This document shows, piece by piece, positions 1 through 12,576 of a stretch of 64,000 nucleotides of DNA. Under the pieces are notes generated by a model. That model searched no databases, was not told the origin of the DNA, and saw nothing but the letters and a program-made list of their open reading frames with translations. Position numbers and translations under genes: made by a program. The stretch is from the NCBI GenBank assembly GCA_037833965.1, contig AP031358.1, positions 16,562,001-16,626,000 on the forward strand, read 5' to 3'. The DNA comes from Marchantia polymorpha subsp. ruderalis. Its lineage: Eukaryota; Streptophyta; Marchantiopsida; Marchantiales; Marchantiaceae. Every line of letters begins with the position of its first letter. Positions within the stretch are counted from its first letter, which is position 1.

Positions 1-1967
1 CGGTCTGCCTACTTCCTTCCTATCGTGCAGTTTCGCAGGGTTGTGACGGGAATATGGAATTCTAGAACTCTCGGAAGGTATGTTGAGAACAGTATTAATA
101 CACATAAGTTTTCTCTCCTCTGTCCTCTGCGAGCCAAGTTGGTAATCTAATCAAGTAATGAAACACGACAATCATTTGAATACGAAGGAAAGCATCCAGG
201 CTCTGTAAGTCTGACCTATCAATTTGTTTCTGGGTTTACGATTTCCAACATTGTCCCGCGACGAGAGAAAAGGCCATAATTTTGACCCTACGGAACTGTG
301 TGTGGACTGGAAGCATGCTCACTGTTCTAGTGGTAGTGAATGAACAGGGCGAAATGACTCATGGAAAAAATGTGATGGAAAGACAGAACACCCACTGCAC
401 ACATGTTAAAAGAATTGTGTAGTTATGGGAGGAGAAATGTGTTTATGTGTAAAGAGTAGGGCGTGTGGAAAACCAAGAACTCTTCAACCTACAACCAAAG
501 ACAATATGCGATTTTTACTGACACTCAAGGAGATTGAAGAATTCTTCTAGAGCCTGACGTGCACTTGTGTGTTGATCTGATGTGCTTGTCCTAAAATGGA
601 AGAAGCATAGATTCCAATGACTCGGAATCACATAAAACAGAAGCCCTATACGCAATCATGTGTGCATCAATGGAGACCGGTCCACAGCTGGGGCTCCAAT
701 TATGCGTCATGGTTTCTCTTGGCAGTGTTTATCCATCCTGGCAGCCATCGTGCATCCTTAAAGTGTCCATTGGAGCCTCTGTTCTGTCGGGTGCTTATAA
801 CACCGGCAGAGCCGTTATGTACCAGCTGAGCGACAGATGGACTTGGACTCTGAATACATTCGGGCTCATCGGAGGTATTTAACCATCTTCATCACTCCTC
901 TCTCATCCTTCTCACTTTTCATAATCGTATGCATTGGAGTGACAATGCATCGTTAATTGGCACAGTTCCTGTCCTTCATACATTGGTGACAAAAGTTTAT
1001 TTGCACGAAGGATGAAATGACTGAGAGCATACGAGAATCTTATCCTCTAAACGCACCATCCCCTCCCGAGCTCAACCCCATTCACAGCTTGCCAAATTCT
1101 TTGCCCACATTGCATCCCCGCGACAGCTCCAAGAACCACAAATTCCCGCTTACTTCTTAAGGCATAAATCTCCAAACATCGAGCGGTTTAAGATTCACAA
1201 AGAAGAATACAAGACTCCTGTCTTGAATCCTACTATGTGAGTGCAACAATAATTGCAACGGATTTCACTACAATCAGTACTACGGTAACGACTTCGAGGA
1301 AAGACGATGAAATCAATCTGTGGTGTGTTGGATTTTCTTCGAAACAAATCAACATGAGGTGAGGTAGAAGTGATGTCTTTTGAAAATGTGAGACCTGTAT
1401 TTGGATCTGTAACCGGGGCATTCTGAATTTAGAGTGCCCAAGTTTCCTTCATGCAATGTATCATAACGTTGATACATTGCATGGATACAAATACTCGCCT
1501 CCATCCCATCTCTCAAAGAGAAGATTTATCTTGCACTTTCGAGGAGTTTTTCACCAGGATGAGCTTTTGGAGCAGTTCAAAGCATCGATTTAACGATAAT
1601 CAAGAGAATAGGGAGCTCAGATTTCCTGCTTTTGCTTTTGTTTTTTTGAAAAAAAAGTTCACCGAGGACTCTTGGGTTGATGTTTTCACTTATTTGTTTT
1701 ATTTTCCCTAACTTCAACTAACATGATTTTTGATTTGGATATACAAAATTTATTTTTGATGACTACGAGGAATATCATTTTAGACTTTTAGGAGTACAGA
1801 TATCTAATGTGCCTGATGTTAGAGAACTAATTGAATATAGAAAAGACGAGTTCAAAAATACGAGAAAAATAAATATAGAAATTAGAAATATAAACAAAGC
1901 CAAATGATTTGTTTCCCTAGGACTAGAATAGAAATTGATAAGAGATCACGTAGAGAGCTGAAAGCTG
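1..1967. other. Unassigned flank, no recognisable gene
   Basis: I see only short open frames (under 90 codons) with no recognisable domain. Base composition is moderate to AT-rich, and the stretch becomes clearly AT-rich after about 1700. It may contain the promoter and leader of the ORF starting at 1968, but I found no convincing TATA element or other site. Confidence 0.4.
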
Positions 1968-2603
1968 ATGGAATTTGAGCATGCAGGAACGTACACGGTG
2001 GGAGCTTTAGTGCTGCGCTGCACGGCCATAGCGTCGGTGGTTCTGTACCTGGAAGTGAACGTGCGCAAGATCAACTACGACAAGGCCATCGCCGTCTACT
2101 TCTGCCTGGGAGTGGCTCCCATCTCGCTGCTGAACGGCGTGCTGGCGCTGAGCAAACGCGACAGATTCTGGAGCGCGGGCGGCCAATTGCACGCGTGGGT
2201 GGCGGCCTACATCGGCTTCACTCTCGGGCCTCTGTACCCCGTCGTCGAAGGCTTCGCCAGAGACCGCAAGTCCAATGGCCCCTCGTTCCTACTGCATCGT
2301 CTGCCCGTGACCTTGTTCATGAACTTCCTGCTCGATGTTTCCACCCTCGGTGCCATCACCGCCATGAAGTGGAACGCCTGCAATTTCCGACAGAGCTCGG
2401 CGTTCTCGGATCACCCTGATCAGCTGTCTTGGGCCATACAGCCCGCTCTGAGTTCCACTTTTACTTGTTCATCCTTTCTGGGCTACACCTTCTTTGGCGC
2501 AGGGTTGAGTGTAATCTCGTCCTGCGTATTCCTCGCACTTTTGGCTACCTCGTCCTATGCTTCCTCTGTGTGGGATTCGCCTTCTCATACTTCAGATAGA
2601 TGA
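1968..2603 (+). CDS. Hypothetical multi-pass membrane protein (211 aa)
   Basis: This is an intact 211-codon frame that is distinctly more GC-rich than its AT-rich surroundings, which favours real coding. The chosen ATG is the first Met after an in-frame TGA three codons upstream. I see hydrophobic segments at about residues 8-29, 39-61, 74-93, 108-132 and 172-194, so four or five membrane spans, joined by short loops rich in Lys, Arg and Asp (for example around residues 31-39, 62-69 and 97-103). A Cys-containing loop (residues 138-168) precedes the last span. There is no clear signal peptide separate from the first span. The arrangement is reminiscent of small tetraspan families such as MARVEL or CASP-like proteins, but I see no motif that proves membership and assign no function. 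Further exons are possible, because the tail after the last span (SVWDSPSHTSDR) looks like read-through of a splice site. Confidence 0.5.
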   Translation: MEFEHAGTYTVGALVLRCTAIASVVLYLEVNVRKINYDKAIAVYFCLGVAPISLLNGVLALSKRDRFWSAGGQLHAWVAAYIGFTLGPLYPVVEGFARDRKSNGPSFLLHRLPVTLFMNFLLDVSTLGAITAMKWNACNFRQSSAFSDHPDQLSWAIQPALSSTFTCSSFLGYTFFGAGLSVISSCVFLALLATSSYASSVWDSPSHTSDR

Positions 2604-2606
2604 CAT

Positions 2607-4700
2607 AGACTGGCAGACGTGCCGATCACTTTTGTCGCATATTTCTACGTACATTTCTTCACGTAGAAATCTGACCCAAGTTGGGCTCTGAATAACCGAG
2701 CAGAGCACCACAATCTTGGTCCATGGAACTGCAAGTAGTATCCATGATATCGATACCATTTAATTTGAGCCAGTTGAGGACCTTTGGGACAGTTCTCCTC
2801 GACGCCGACTCTGGGATTCTTCGTGCAGAAGATCTGTGACTGATGGTGGAAGTTGAACTTCGTGAGACTGTTTCACGACGAATTTCATCCCTCTCCCAGA
2901 AGGTGGGGTGGGCCGGGAGTGATGAGAAGCAAACATTTGGATGACTTTTCAGACATCCTCGAACCGATTAAGAAGCACGCTCCTGCAGCAATCAGAGTCT
3001 GCATGGCAGATATTAATCGATATTTAGTCATTGAATTATTTTCTCAAGCGCATACCCGAAGATCTAAGTCGACTCTCCTTCCTTCTGCTTGAGATAGAGG
3101 GCCGGGACTACGACGGCGCAATCGGAAGCTTGGAGTTCTCCGAACCTGAGACTATATATTTCTGAAAGGAGCAAGGCTTTTGACATAGGAGCCTGAGCGA
3201 CAGAGTGAGTAAGCAATCTCCTTCGATCTGCAATTTAAACTAAATTGCAATGCCGACCAAATGTGTCGGTTATCAAGACTGGCGATATAGAAAAATCGTT
3301 TTTTCTGAAGAAGGTAATTTTCAACTTACAGTTTACTCTTCATTTTTTGTAATTTTATGACATCCATCTTATTATATGGATAGAATTAACTCGTGGAAGC
3401 TTTAACAAAAAGACCTTGACCACGAGGACAACAACATCATGAGCCGTTAAAGAATCAAACTTTTATATAGCCATGTCAGGAGTACAAGATGAGGAGTTCG
3501 TCATGATACTGGTTGCCACAAAGACAGATCAACGTACATATCACAAGGTCTTCTCAGAAGGCATCGATCCACTAAGGTGGATCTACACTCCTGACCATCC
3601 TGTCCCAATCTGGATGATGTCAATATTCCGATCTCCACAGCAACGAGACATCGATCTGGTTCAACACTGAATCCTCGGAGTTCTTTCGTCCCTTATCCGG
3701 TAAGAGCATGCTCTACGACTGTCTCTCTAATGCGGAGGCGAGTAGATTGAGGATTACAAGCCCATAGAAAGCCAAACATGCATTTCTATGTGTTCTTCGA
3801 TGTATCTTCAAAAACAATCTGTCCTGTATATTTGCGTTTTCTTAACATGGAGGATATGACCCATCCATGCGGTCCTGACGTCAATTCAGGCATCTTCTTC
3901 TGCCGCTTAACTCTGACAAACTCCGAGCACGCTTAACTTCTTGAAACACAATGGTACAAGCAGGAGCTTGAACGGTTGGACAGCCAGAAATTCTTCAGTC
4001 ACTGGGCAGGATCGAAAAATTGGCGAAGAAAGTAAGTGGAGTGGAATGCAATGATGCTGGTCCAGAATCAAATTTCCACAACAGGAAACCTCGAGATGGG
4101 AATATTATTGGATATTGAACCATGTGAAGAAGAACCAGTTTGATATACACTGTACCTGACTTCAAATCATCAGTTTTATCCAACCTAATTTGCAAACCTC
4201 GTCAATTGCGATCCGACTCCACTTAAAAAATAGATGGCTACTAAGGACATGCGTGGATTGTAATTTATCATAGCGGAAAAAAATACATTACTTTCGATTC
4301 AAACATACCAGGCATATCAATTCCCTCCCTAGAGCTAATGTGATGGAGACTACCGACATTGTTAGCTTGATGTCAAGGGATTAGTGTTCTGTACTGCTTT
4401 CAAGTCCTCCATTGATATAGGCTTTATATTATCATGAGATCAGGCAAAAAAAGTAGCCTCTAATTACTCTTCCGAATCCAAGACTCTTGAAAATATGCAA
4501 GGATCCAGGAGTTTGGGCTGAATCCGTGCGCCAAGACCGTGTACTCGCAAATTACAAATAAAAAGTGACATGCCGAGCAAGTTTTACTTGTGTACCATGA
4601 TGTAAAACAATAAGGAAACATATGGTGATAACAAAACAATGCATCACATATATTCCTCCCCTAGATACCACCAAGTAATGAATATTGCATGCAAAGTCCA
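2607..4700. other. Intergenic, possible gene remnants
   Basis: Two short plus-strand frames (2853-3092 and 3473-3670) look mildly protein-like, but neither matches a family I recognise and neither has convincing splice context. They could be exons of a lineage-specific gene, decayed gene fragments or chance. Nothing else stands out. Confidence 0.3.
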
Positions 4701-6200
4701 TGATATAGCAGAGGTGAGAAACAACTACCTTAGTCTCCTCAACCCTTGGAACAAATTACTCACTCCAAGCCTTGTGTGTAAGTAATAATGCCAACTTTCG
4801 GTATTTAATAAGTGAATGATCAAAATATAACCTAGATATGAATTGGCATTTATATTGACTTTTTTTTTCAAATAAGATACATGTCCAATAACACAAGCAC
4901 TAGAGTTCAGATAGGGCCAGAGAACTGTAGTCACTCACTTCAAGTTTCTTGTCAATCTTGTCGATAAAAAGCAAAATGGTTTTTTACTAATCAATATCTC
5001 CAACTTGTTGGATATAACACTGGAACCAATCCAAATATTATTCCTCTTATGAATTTGTAAGTTTAACAATGTCACAAACTTGAATTTAATCTCAATGTAA
5101 CAAATCATCAACATAAAATCAAACATTGTGATGACTTTCTCTTGAAATCAATAGATATCACTCATTTCTTTGCATGTTCAGCTCAAAAGAAACATCTTCA
5201 TGTAAAAACACAATAAGAAACATAGGTTATGTCTTGTGCTACTTTCACGATATGCTTCATTATTTTGTACAGAAGTTCATTTTATATATATAGAAAATCT
5301 TATCTTCATCTCAGCTTAAAATATAATGAAAATGTTGGATAATATTACTTCCAAGGTGAAATCCAACAACATGATAAATCATCAATTTTTGATGTGATGA
5401 TCAAACTCTTTTAAAAGTGCTAATATTTTTTGATTTGATACCTCATAAAGTGATACTCCATAAAATTTTGCAAAAGTTTAAAGGGCTATGGATTCGGATT
5501 CCAAGGATACTACTTACGGTCAGGTCATATTGCAGACTACTGCTCATACTAGCTCGTTTTTTATTTTCTAAATTTGTAATTACAGATATATTACATCAAA
5601 GATTATATTGATAACTATAGAGAAAAATCATCTTCAACTTAAAAAAAAAAATTACTACTAAAGTGATCAAAGACTTCATAAGACTTTGACACATAATCAA
5701 TTCATATCATGACATCATGATACAATTTTCATCACCTTAGAAAGTTTTTATACTAATTATGATAATACAAAATTCTAAAAAAAAATATTCAAATAATGAA
5801 AATTTCACATTTTTTACTAACGCACAAATTCAAATTAATCATAAAATATTTTAAACTTCAAACTTAAACAATGAATAAAAAGTAAGATGCATGAAAATGA
5901 TTCAACACAAAGACAAAACATAAGAAGCATAACTGTAAGTTAGAATCACAAGATTTCACAAAAAGGTATGTGATTCGCCTTTGGTTACATCATAGGAACT
6001 AGAGAGTTTTAGTGTCAAAAACTTTGAAATTATGTATGGGAATGCAAGCTAGGTCTGGCCACCCTTAGTAGTTGGAATTGATACCTAAAGCATGTTACTT
6101 GAAAACGCAGTTGATAGCTGACAATTGAAAAAATTAACTCCAACAATATTCCCTCAACTCATGTTGATTAAACAATAGCTATCACAATTAGAATTGAGAA
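4701..6200. other. AT-rich intergenic DNA
   Basis: This is strongly AT-rich sequence with many homopolymer A/T runs and stop codons in all frames. There is no recognisable coding or RNA gene. It lies immediately downstream (in the element's own orientation) of the LTR remnant at about 6225-6430. Confidence 0.5.
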
Positions 6201-6224
6201 TCAGTAAATAGTAAAGCGCAGAGA

Positions 6225-6430
6225 TGAATGACAAAGATGTAACGTGGTGAATCACGTTACATCTTCGTAGCCTTCTAAGGTTCACCACAGAAGGCTACGT
6301 CCACGGTTGAGAAAGTTCACACTTGTGAGAATGTACTAAAAATCTTCTAGTAATACACACATCCTGGGGCTAAATACCCCAGTATGCACGATACTCCTTG
6401 CTATTTTTAGCTATGAATTAAGGTTACTTC
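6225..6430 (-). repeat. LTR remnant of Ty1/copia element (minus orientation)
   Basis: Read on the minus strand, this segment shares a series of blocks with the plus-strand LTR-like repeats near 34.0 and 40.15 kb: 'agctaaaaat', then 'aaggagtat', 'tatttagc(c/t)cca' and 'gtgtgtat', followed by a 'ggtgaac' block. It sits just beyond the RNase H end of the decayed copia element, where a 3' LTR is expected. It also carries two adjacent perfect hairpins (listed separately). Confidence 0.6.
6234..6299. repeat. Two adjacent perfect hairpins inside the LTR remnant
   Basis: The first hairpin has 13-bp perfect arms (6234-6246 and 6253-6265) around a 6-base loop. The second has 11-bp perfect arms (6266-6276 and 6289-6299) around a 12-base loop. 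The two stem-loops abut with no gap. Perfect arms in an otherwise decayed element are unusual. Confidence 0.8.
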
Positions 6431-6746
6431 ATAACAATATTTTTTTCAACAATTGACTCCATAACCTTTATATATATTTTTTTGAAAATGATATAAGTAA
6501 ATATAGAACTAAGTCGTAGACAAAACATGATAAAGTATAAATATGCAAAGATAATTATAATTGTTTGGTGAACTCTACTTGTGATGACCTTGCAAAACAT
6601 CTATAATAGCACAATCCTAAAACTTTTAAATAAAATCATTTTGATCAACGCATAAGCTGGATTTAAATTATTTTCAATCTTGATTAGCTCAATACTTTCT
6701 TCAAACACTGCATGTCTGATTATATAATATTTCATCTTGATGTGTT

Positions 6747-6932
6747 TCACTCTGCTATCACTTGATTTGCAATAAGATGTATGTCATTTGGGCTATCATA
6801 GTGAAGATTTACAACCTTTTGTTTCAATACCATCTCAGTGATGAACCTATTCAGGCAAATAGTTCTCTTTGTTGCTTTTGCTGCCGCTATATACTTAATT
6901 TTTGTTTTAAACTTAGCTATGCATATTTGCAA
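6747..6932 (-). pseudogene. Copia RNase H relic
   Basis: A 61-codon surviving frame contains YIAAAKATK, then VVNLHYDSPNDIHLIANQ. This matches the end of copia RNase H (family pattern EYIAxxEAxKEAxWL...CDSQSAIxLAKN). It is followed in another frame by SKHIKMKYYII, matching the 'TKHIDVRYHFIR' block. It is the best-preserved piece of the element. Confidence 0.8.
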
Positions 6933-7089
6933 GGTAGACGTTAAACTAATGCATCAATCATTCAGTGTCAAAACACATCCCGTTGTAGATAATGTTTTGT
7001 CCATAGTCATCATCAACGTAGTCCAACAAAGATTTGGCATTGTTTAATACATCATCAAATAATAAATCATAATTCTTAGTATTCTTCAT

Positions 7090-7530
7090 GTATCTAAAAA
7101 TTTATTTCATTGCTTTTCAATGCAAACCTTTAGATTTAACATGTACTTGTTCATTTTGTTCATAGCCAGAGTGATATATAGGATTTTGATGACAATGATA
7201 TTTTGTTAGACATTGAATTGCAAAAGGTTGAAGTGTGCTGCCATAAAAATCTATATTGTTTTAAAAACGGTTATGTTAAATTTATCAAATACACGTTGAA
7301 CACACTTGCATTGATTCAATCATAGTTTTTTTTCTTCAAATTTTTCCAAAAATTCATATTTAATTTACTCTTTGATTCAATTAAATTTTTCATCTCATAT
7401 AAAAACTTCAACTGATTTTTTCTTTTGTCCACGTTGGATTAATTCTTTGCCAAGATCAAAATGTCATTCACGTAACATATTTGAATAATAAAATTAAAGA
7501 TTTTATTATTCATCTTTTTCATGTAAACAC
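7090..7530 (-). pseudogene. Copia reverse transcriptase relic
   Basis: On the minus strand, about 7530-7440 reads VYMKKMNNKIFNF, then ICYVNDILILAKN, which corresponds to the RT active-site block (family consensus LLLYVDDMLIA). The second catalytic Asp position is Asn here (YVND). Downstream at about 7340-7250, QCKCVQRVFDKFNI and then AAHFNLLQFNV match the segment after the RT core. Frameshifts and stops separate the blocks. Confidence 0.75.
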
Positions 7531-8361
7531 AAATATTATACAAGTTCCATGAAAATCCTTGTGCTTTGACAAATACATCAAATTGCATATTTCATTATGT
7601 ATGAGCTTGCATATATAATGATTTCATATGACAAATTGAGTACTCTACAAAACAACTTCTCTTGACCTTTCTTCTAAAAGTGAACTGATTGTTTCATGGT
7701 AATTATTTTTTCTATTGATGCATAGATTAATGTTATAACTAAATCTATTTGATCCATATTGAGATTAAATGTAACAGCAAGTGCACATACTAAACAAATT
7801 ATAGTATATTTTGCTATAAGTGAAAATACTTTGACATACTCCACATTTTTCTCTTGTGTAAAATATCTTCTCATCAACCTTGTTTTGAAGATTATTTTTT
7901 TGTTAGCACATGGATTGTACTTCAACTTTTACACCTCTTGCAATAAATCAAAGTTTGATTCATTGGAAGTTTCATTAGCTCTTAGGTTTTGTTATCCAGT
8001 GTAACTCACACTCTATAGCAACATTTCACTCAAGCTTATTAATAAAATCTTGAATTATTCAATAAGTAAAAGTTTATACTTCTTTCAAAATTAAGACCAT
8101 GTCATCATCATAGGTATTATCAATATTGCTATACTTAAGATTGAATAAATCAATCCATAATCCATATCTTACAATAGTAATACTAATCTGATTTGATTGT
8201 TTCTAATAAATAATTTTGATTGATCACTATAATTTGGTGCAAATATTTTAGTTTCACCAACAATGATCTCCTTTTCCAATTCATACTCTTCAAGAATTTG
8301 CTTTATATTTATCAAAGCTTATACTTGTATCATATCACCAATCACATAATGATCAATCTCC

Positions 8362-8870
8362 CTACCGTGAGTGGAGATTCTTCCTTGTTGATAATTGGAG
8401 CCTGAAAATTGGAATTTTTTTTAATAATATGGATTCATTGAAAAAAACATCTCTAATGACAATAATTCTACAAACTACTAGATCCCGTAGATGATAGCTC
8501 TTCATATCACTAGCACATTCAAAAAAACAACATTTTTTGAATGTATGATTCAACTTGGTACTAATCATCTTAAGCGGTACAATAAAAAAATCTCAAACAA
8601 ATATAATCAATTATCAGTTTGTGCTTTAATTCAAATGGTGTCAAGAAATTGATTGCACTCGAAGAAAAAAGTTGAATCAAATACACCATGATATTGACAG
8701 CTTTAGCTCTATTTCATGTGGAAAATCAAATAAGTTCAACATACTACAGAACTTCTCCAAGATTGTTCAAATGATACTCTTAGAAACAACATTATGTTGC
8801 AGAGTATAAATCAAAGTTTAATGACGAGTTATTTGCTCTTGTTTGCAGTTTTTTCAAAACTACTCAAAAG
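8362..8870 (-). pseudogene. Copia integrase relic
   Basis: With in-frame stops ignored, the minus strand at about 8650-8850 reads like the copia integrase stretch that follows the catalytic Asp region: QHNVVSKSII, then EKFCSMLNL and FPHEI, matching the family pattern PQQNGVxERxNRT...ARxMLxxxxxPxxFW. Further down, the frame at 8568-8362 contains KKCCFFECASDMKSYHLRD followed by RDVFFNES, which matches the family's 'KCIFLGY...KGYRLWDP...RDVVFDE' segment. Several stops and frameshifts are present. Confidence 0.75.
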
Positions 8871-9802
8871 TATATTTTAGGACATTATACGTACGTAAAT
8901 CTTTCACTTTGTGTCCAGTCTAGTCACGCATTGTCTCAAATCTAGTCCACAAACCTCAAATATTTTTCATACATGATACATAGTAAAATTTTCTAAGGGA
9001 AGAGACTTTTGGGAAAAAATTTCACATAAATCTTGAATAATCATCAAAAACTTGAGATTGAGACTCTTAAAAAAATCTCCACACATCACTATATACATAT
9101 TCAAATAATCTTTTGGAGTCATCATAGTCAAATCATTGATGAATTCCAACATCAGAAATTTGACTATGATGTTATACATAACACAATTTTCATAGAACTC
9201 CAAGTCAACTTTAGCTATGTAAGAATGCTATTGCCTAAAAGTAATAGACATAACACATGATACTCACTCATGTGTTATAACCTAAAATGATATATATGAG
9301 ACATTTCAATTCAAGTTTGAGTAAAATTGAATTCTCAACTAATAGTTTACTTCTCTAGCATATATAAATTATTGTGCTTATAACCTTTAAACATAATCTT
9401 ATCATATATTTTCACCTCAAGCAATTCTTATTTCACTGATCTCATATTGGATTAATCTCACTTGAATCAATCTACGTTTGATTTTATTAACATTCAAATG
9501 TTTGATTTCGGTTAATATTTGAATATTTACATATCCAATATATTTAATCCTAACAACTTGATAATTTTGCATAAAATATGAACTGTTTGATATTGAGAAA
9601 GTATAAAAAGAATTCTCTAATGTGATAGATGTCATAAAAATAAGCACTATATATGAAATACATACATCACTAATATTTTTGATGAATTGCATTTGACATA
9701 CTTTTGGCATCATAATCTAACACCTAGCAAGTCATAACTGTCAATGTCAAATTCTTGAGCCACATAGATCAACAAAGGAACAACACTTTTAGACTTCATA
9801 CG

Positions 9803-9850
9803 ACATTTATTCTTGATGTGGCCACTCTTGTGACATTTCAAACCCACAAA
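9803..9850 (-). pseudogene. Gag zinc-knuckle relic
   Basis: The minus-strand translation reads KCHKSGHIKNKC, the last three ligands of a CCHC knuckle (C-x4-H-x4-C with the typical GHIKNKC core). The expected first Cys, three residues before the first retained Cys, is Gly (ggt instead of tgt). This anchors the gag end of the element and shows it is inactivated. Confidence 0.7.
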
Positions 9851-12542
9851 CGTCTTCTATCTAGGAATTTAACCATAGATTTGATGTCATCCTTGGATTC
9901 AAAATGCTTGCTATCTTTATCATTTTGTGAATACTTTCAATATCAAATCACATTCATTGTTGTATTGGAAGAAGAAGATGAAGTAATTAACAACATCATT
10001 TTTTATTGTAAATTAAGAATTCCCAAAGCATTTACAACTTCATTGTAAGTGATTGTTTGTCTATTATAATAAAACAAGACAAGTAACAATGACTAATATG
10101 AGCTAGTAAATGAATTCAATGGAAATAGAGGTGTTATCATGAGTATACTCTTCATCAATATAATGAGAATCAATGACAAAATCATCACATGTATCAATAT
10201 GATATTGAATTTTCGTGTCTTATACTTTCATTTTGAAGCTCATCAACTTCATGAAGTCATACAACATGTTTATCAATTCTTTGGAACAATATCTGTGCTA
10301 AAAATACTTTGAAAGTATATTATATTTGTTAAATTCATCCACTTGTTTGAAAATTAAAGTTTATGAATTGTGTTGCGAGTTAAATTTATTTCTTGCAACA
10401 TAATATTTTATATAAAATATCATATGAATATGACTATATGAATAAAATACAATTATGATTTTAAAATTTTATGTCTTTAATGTTACTTATTTTTATGTCA
10501 TTAAACTTTAAAATTGACTGCAGAAGTAAAGTTAATAATATGTAAATTTGATATAATGATCATGATTCATTTTAAAATCTAAAATTCAAAATATAATTAT
10601 TTAAAAATCTTCATATGTATTTCATTTTTCATCATTCACATTCAAAAATCTTGATTTATTATTTAAGTAAAATTTTTTAATGTTTTTTTAAAATGAATAA
10701 ATAAATAAATATATACCTAAATAATTGTAAGGGTATTTGATCATTTTTAATTGTAAGATTTATATTTAATTACAAAAAATAATATATAAAAAATAATTAT
10801 AAATTTATAAACATGATTTAAATTATCAATTAAGAAACTTAGAAGAAAAAAATTGATATATTGACATGAATAATGTAATATGTACAAATCAATGGATTTT
10901 TCCAATAAACACTATTATATATATAAACTTTTGGCGATATTTTTAAATTTTATTTATTTATTTTTTAATGTGTCTGATAAGATGCTTGAAATCCGAAATC
11001 TTGAAATATTTATTTTTTTATCTTTAAGTTCAATAATGATCAAAATATTTTTTTATTTCCATTCTTAGTTTTTTATTTTTTAAATTGTCTATTAAACTAA
11101 ACTTTAGATTATAATGCGATACGTTGGTGTTAAATCATATCTACATAATTCTTGTAATATTCTTCATAATTTTAGCTATATTCTGTTTTAAACACATTTG
11201 ATTGAAAGTTAAATATCATTATTATATAAATAGTATGCATTGAAAATGTTGTTTACTTAAATTTCTGCATTTTTCAACTGGATAAGCGCAGATTGATACT
11301 TTTCCAATCACCACGTCAAATTTTCCTGACATTGTCTTTGAAATAAGATTTTTATTTTTTTTTGGCAAAAACTTGCTCATTTAAAATTATATAAGCTTAA
11401 GGAAGAAAAAATTTAATTATAATATAGATCAATAAGCTTTGAAATTTATTAATACAAGAGTTGATATGCCAATAAATCAGAAGTAGATTTTTGTAATGTG
11501 ATTTTATGTGTGTATACATACGACTACTGCTAATTTTCAAGTAGTTATTTTGAAAATCTATGTAAATAATATGTTTCGTATGAAAAAAATCAATATGTTT
11601 TTTTATATATGCAAGAGTCAATCAAACTTTGAAATCAAGATGAATTATTGGAATAAATGTAAGAGATTAGTGTGATTGAGTCAAGGAAATAATTGATCAA
11701 AGGAATTTTATTTAAAGATTTGTTTAATGTCATATTATCATAAACTTAATATGCTATTGATGCAAATGAGAGGATAAAGATGTAGTCACTTCTCTTTGAC
11801 AAGATACTGTATAAATTCATATGTATTATTCTGTGCATTACATATGTTATTGCTTGGATGAAGATGTTGAATAAGTACATGTCAGTTTCAGTAAATGTAC
11901 ATTCAAAATCCACTTCCCATCTTTTAATGCTCATCACTTTAAATTTTCAAATCTTATCGATAAATAGAACATAGTAAATTATCCAAATATATTTGAATAT
12001 TTTACAAAATCTATATAGAACTGTTAAATCATATAACATAAATGCTCAAAAATCAAATAAACTTTCTTGACCTGTATAAATAATTTATTAATGAAACTAT
12101 TACAGAAGATTGATTACTTAAATTAAGTAAAAACTAAATCTCATATACTAAAAATTGAAAAGTTTTTTCGCCGGAGAAATATTTTTTCCTTATTATTTCA
12201 AAAAGTGCATTGATTTTAAAGCTCAAAAAATCTGTCTGTATTATGATATTAATTATTTTTTTTAAAATCAAATTAAGATATATATGAATAATAATAAAAT
12301 TAACGCTGATATTTTCTGTTAACATTCGAAAGAAAATTATTAAATATTCAAATTTACCCAATTTTTTGGAAAATGAAGGGTTATAAAGTAACATTTTTAT
12401 CAGATGTTCTTGAAATCAAATTGTTAAAACAAAAAGAATTATGTGAAAAATTGAAAATTTTTAGGTTTATGTATGTGATTCTATGAATATTCATATATTA
12501 AATATAGAATTTATTAACAAGATTATTATCTTATTTTCTTAT

Positions 12543-12576
12543 AATTTTGGATAAATTTTCCAATTTATCCAAAATT
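12543..12576. repeat. Perfect 15-bp inverted repeat
   Basis: The arms at 12543-12557 and 12562-12576 are exact reverse complements (aattttggataaatt) separated by four bases (ttcc). Such a stem is longer than expected by chance at one site, although the AT-rich background makes palindromes more likely. Confidence 0.85.

Larger units (their letters stand above)
6225..10060 (-). mobile_element. Decayed Ty1/copia LTR retrotransposon
   Basis: Reading the minus strand from high to low coordinates gives the copia gene order, broken by many stops and frameshifts. The landmarks are a gag zinc-knuckle relic (about 9803-9850), a possible protease stretch (9417-9713), an integrase core and C-terminal relic (about 8870-8400), a reverse transcriptase relic (about 7530-7090), an RNase H relic (6932-6747) and an LTR relic (6430-6225). 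The integrase-RT order identifies Ty1/copia rather than Ty3. No long frame survives, so the element is dead and old. I could not find the matching 5' LTR above 10 kb. The boundary near 10.1 kb is therefore only the end of recognisable gag. Confidence 0.8.
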
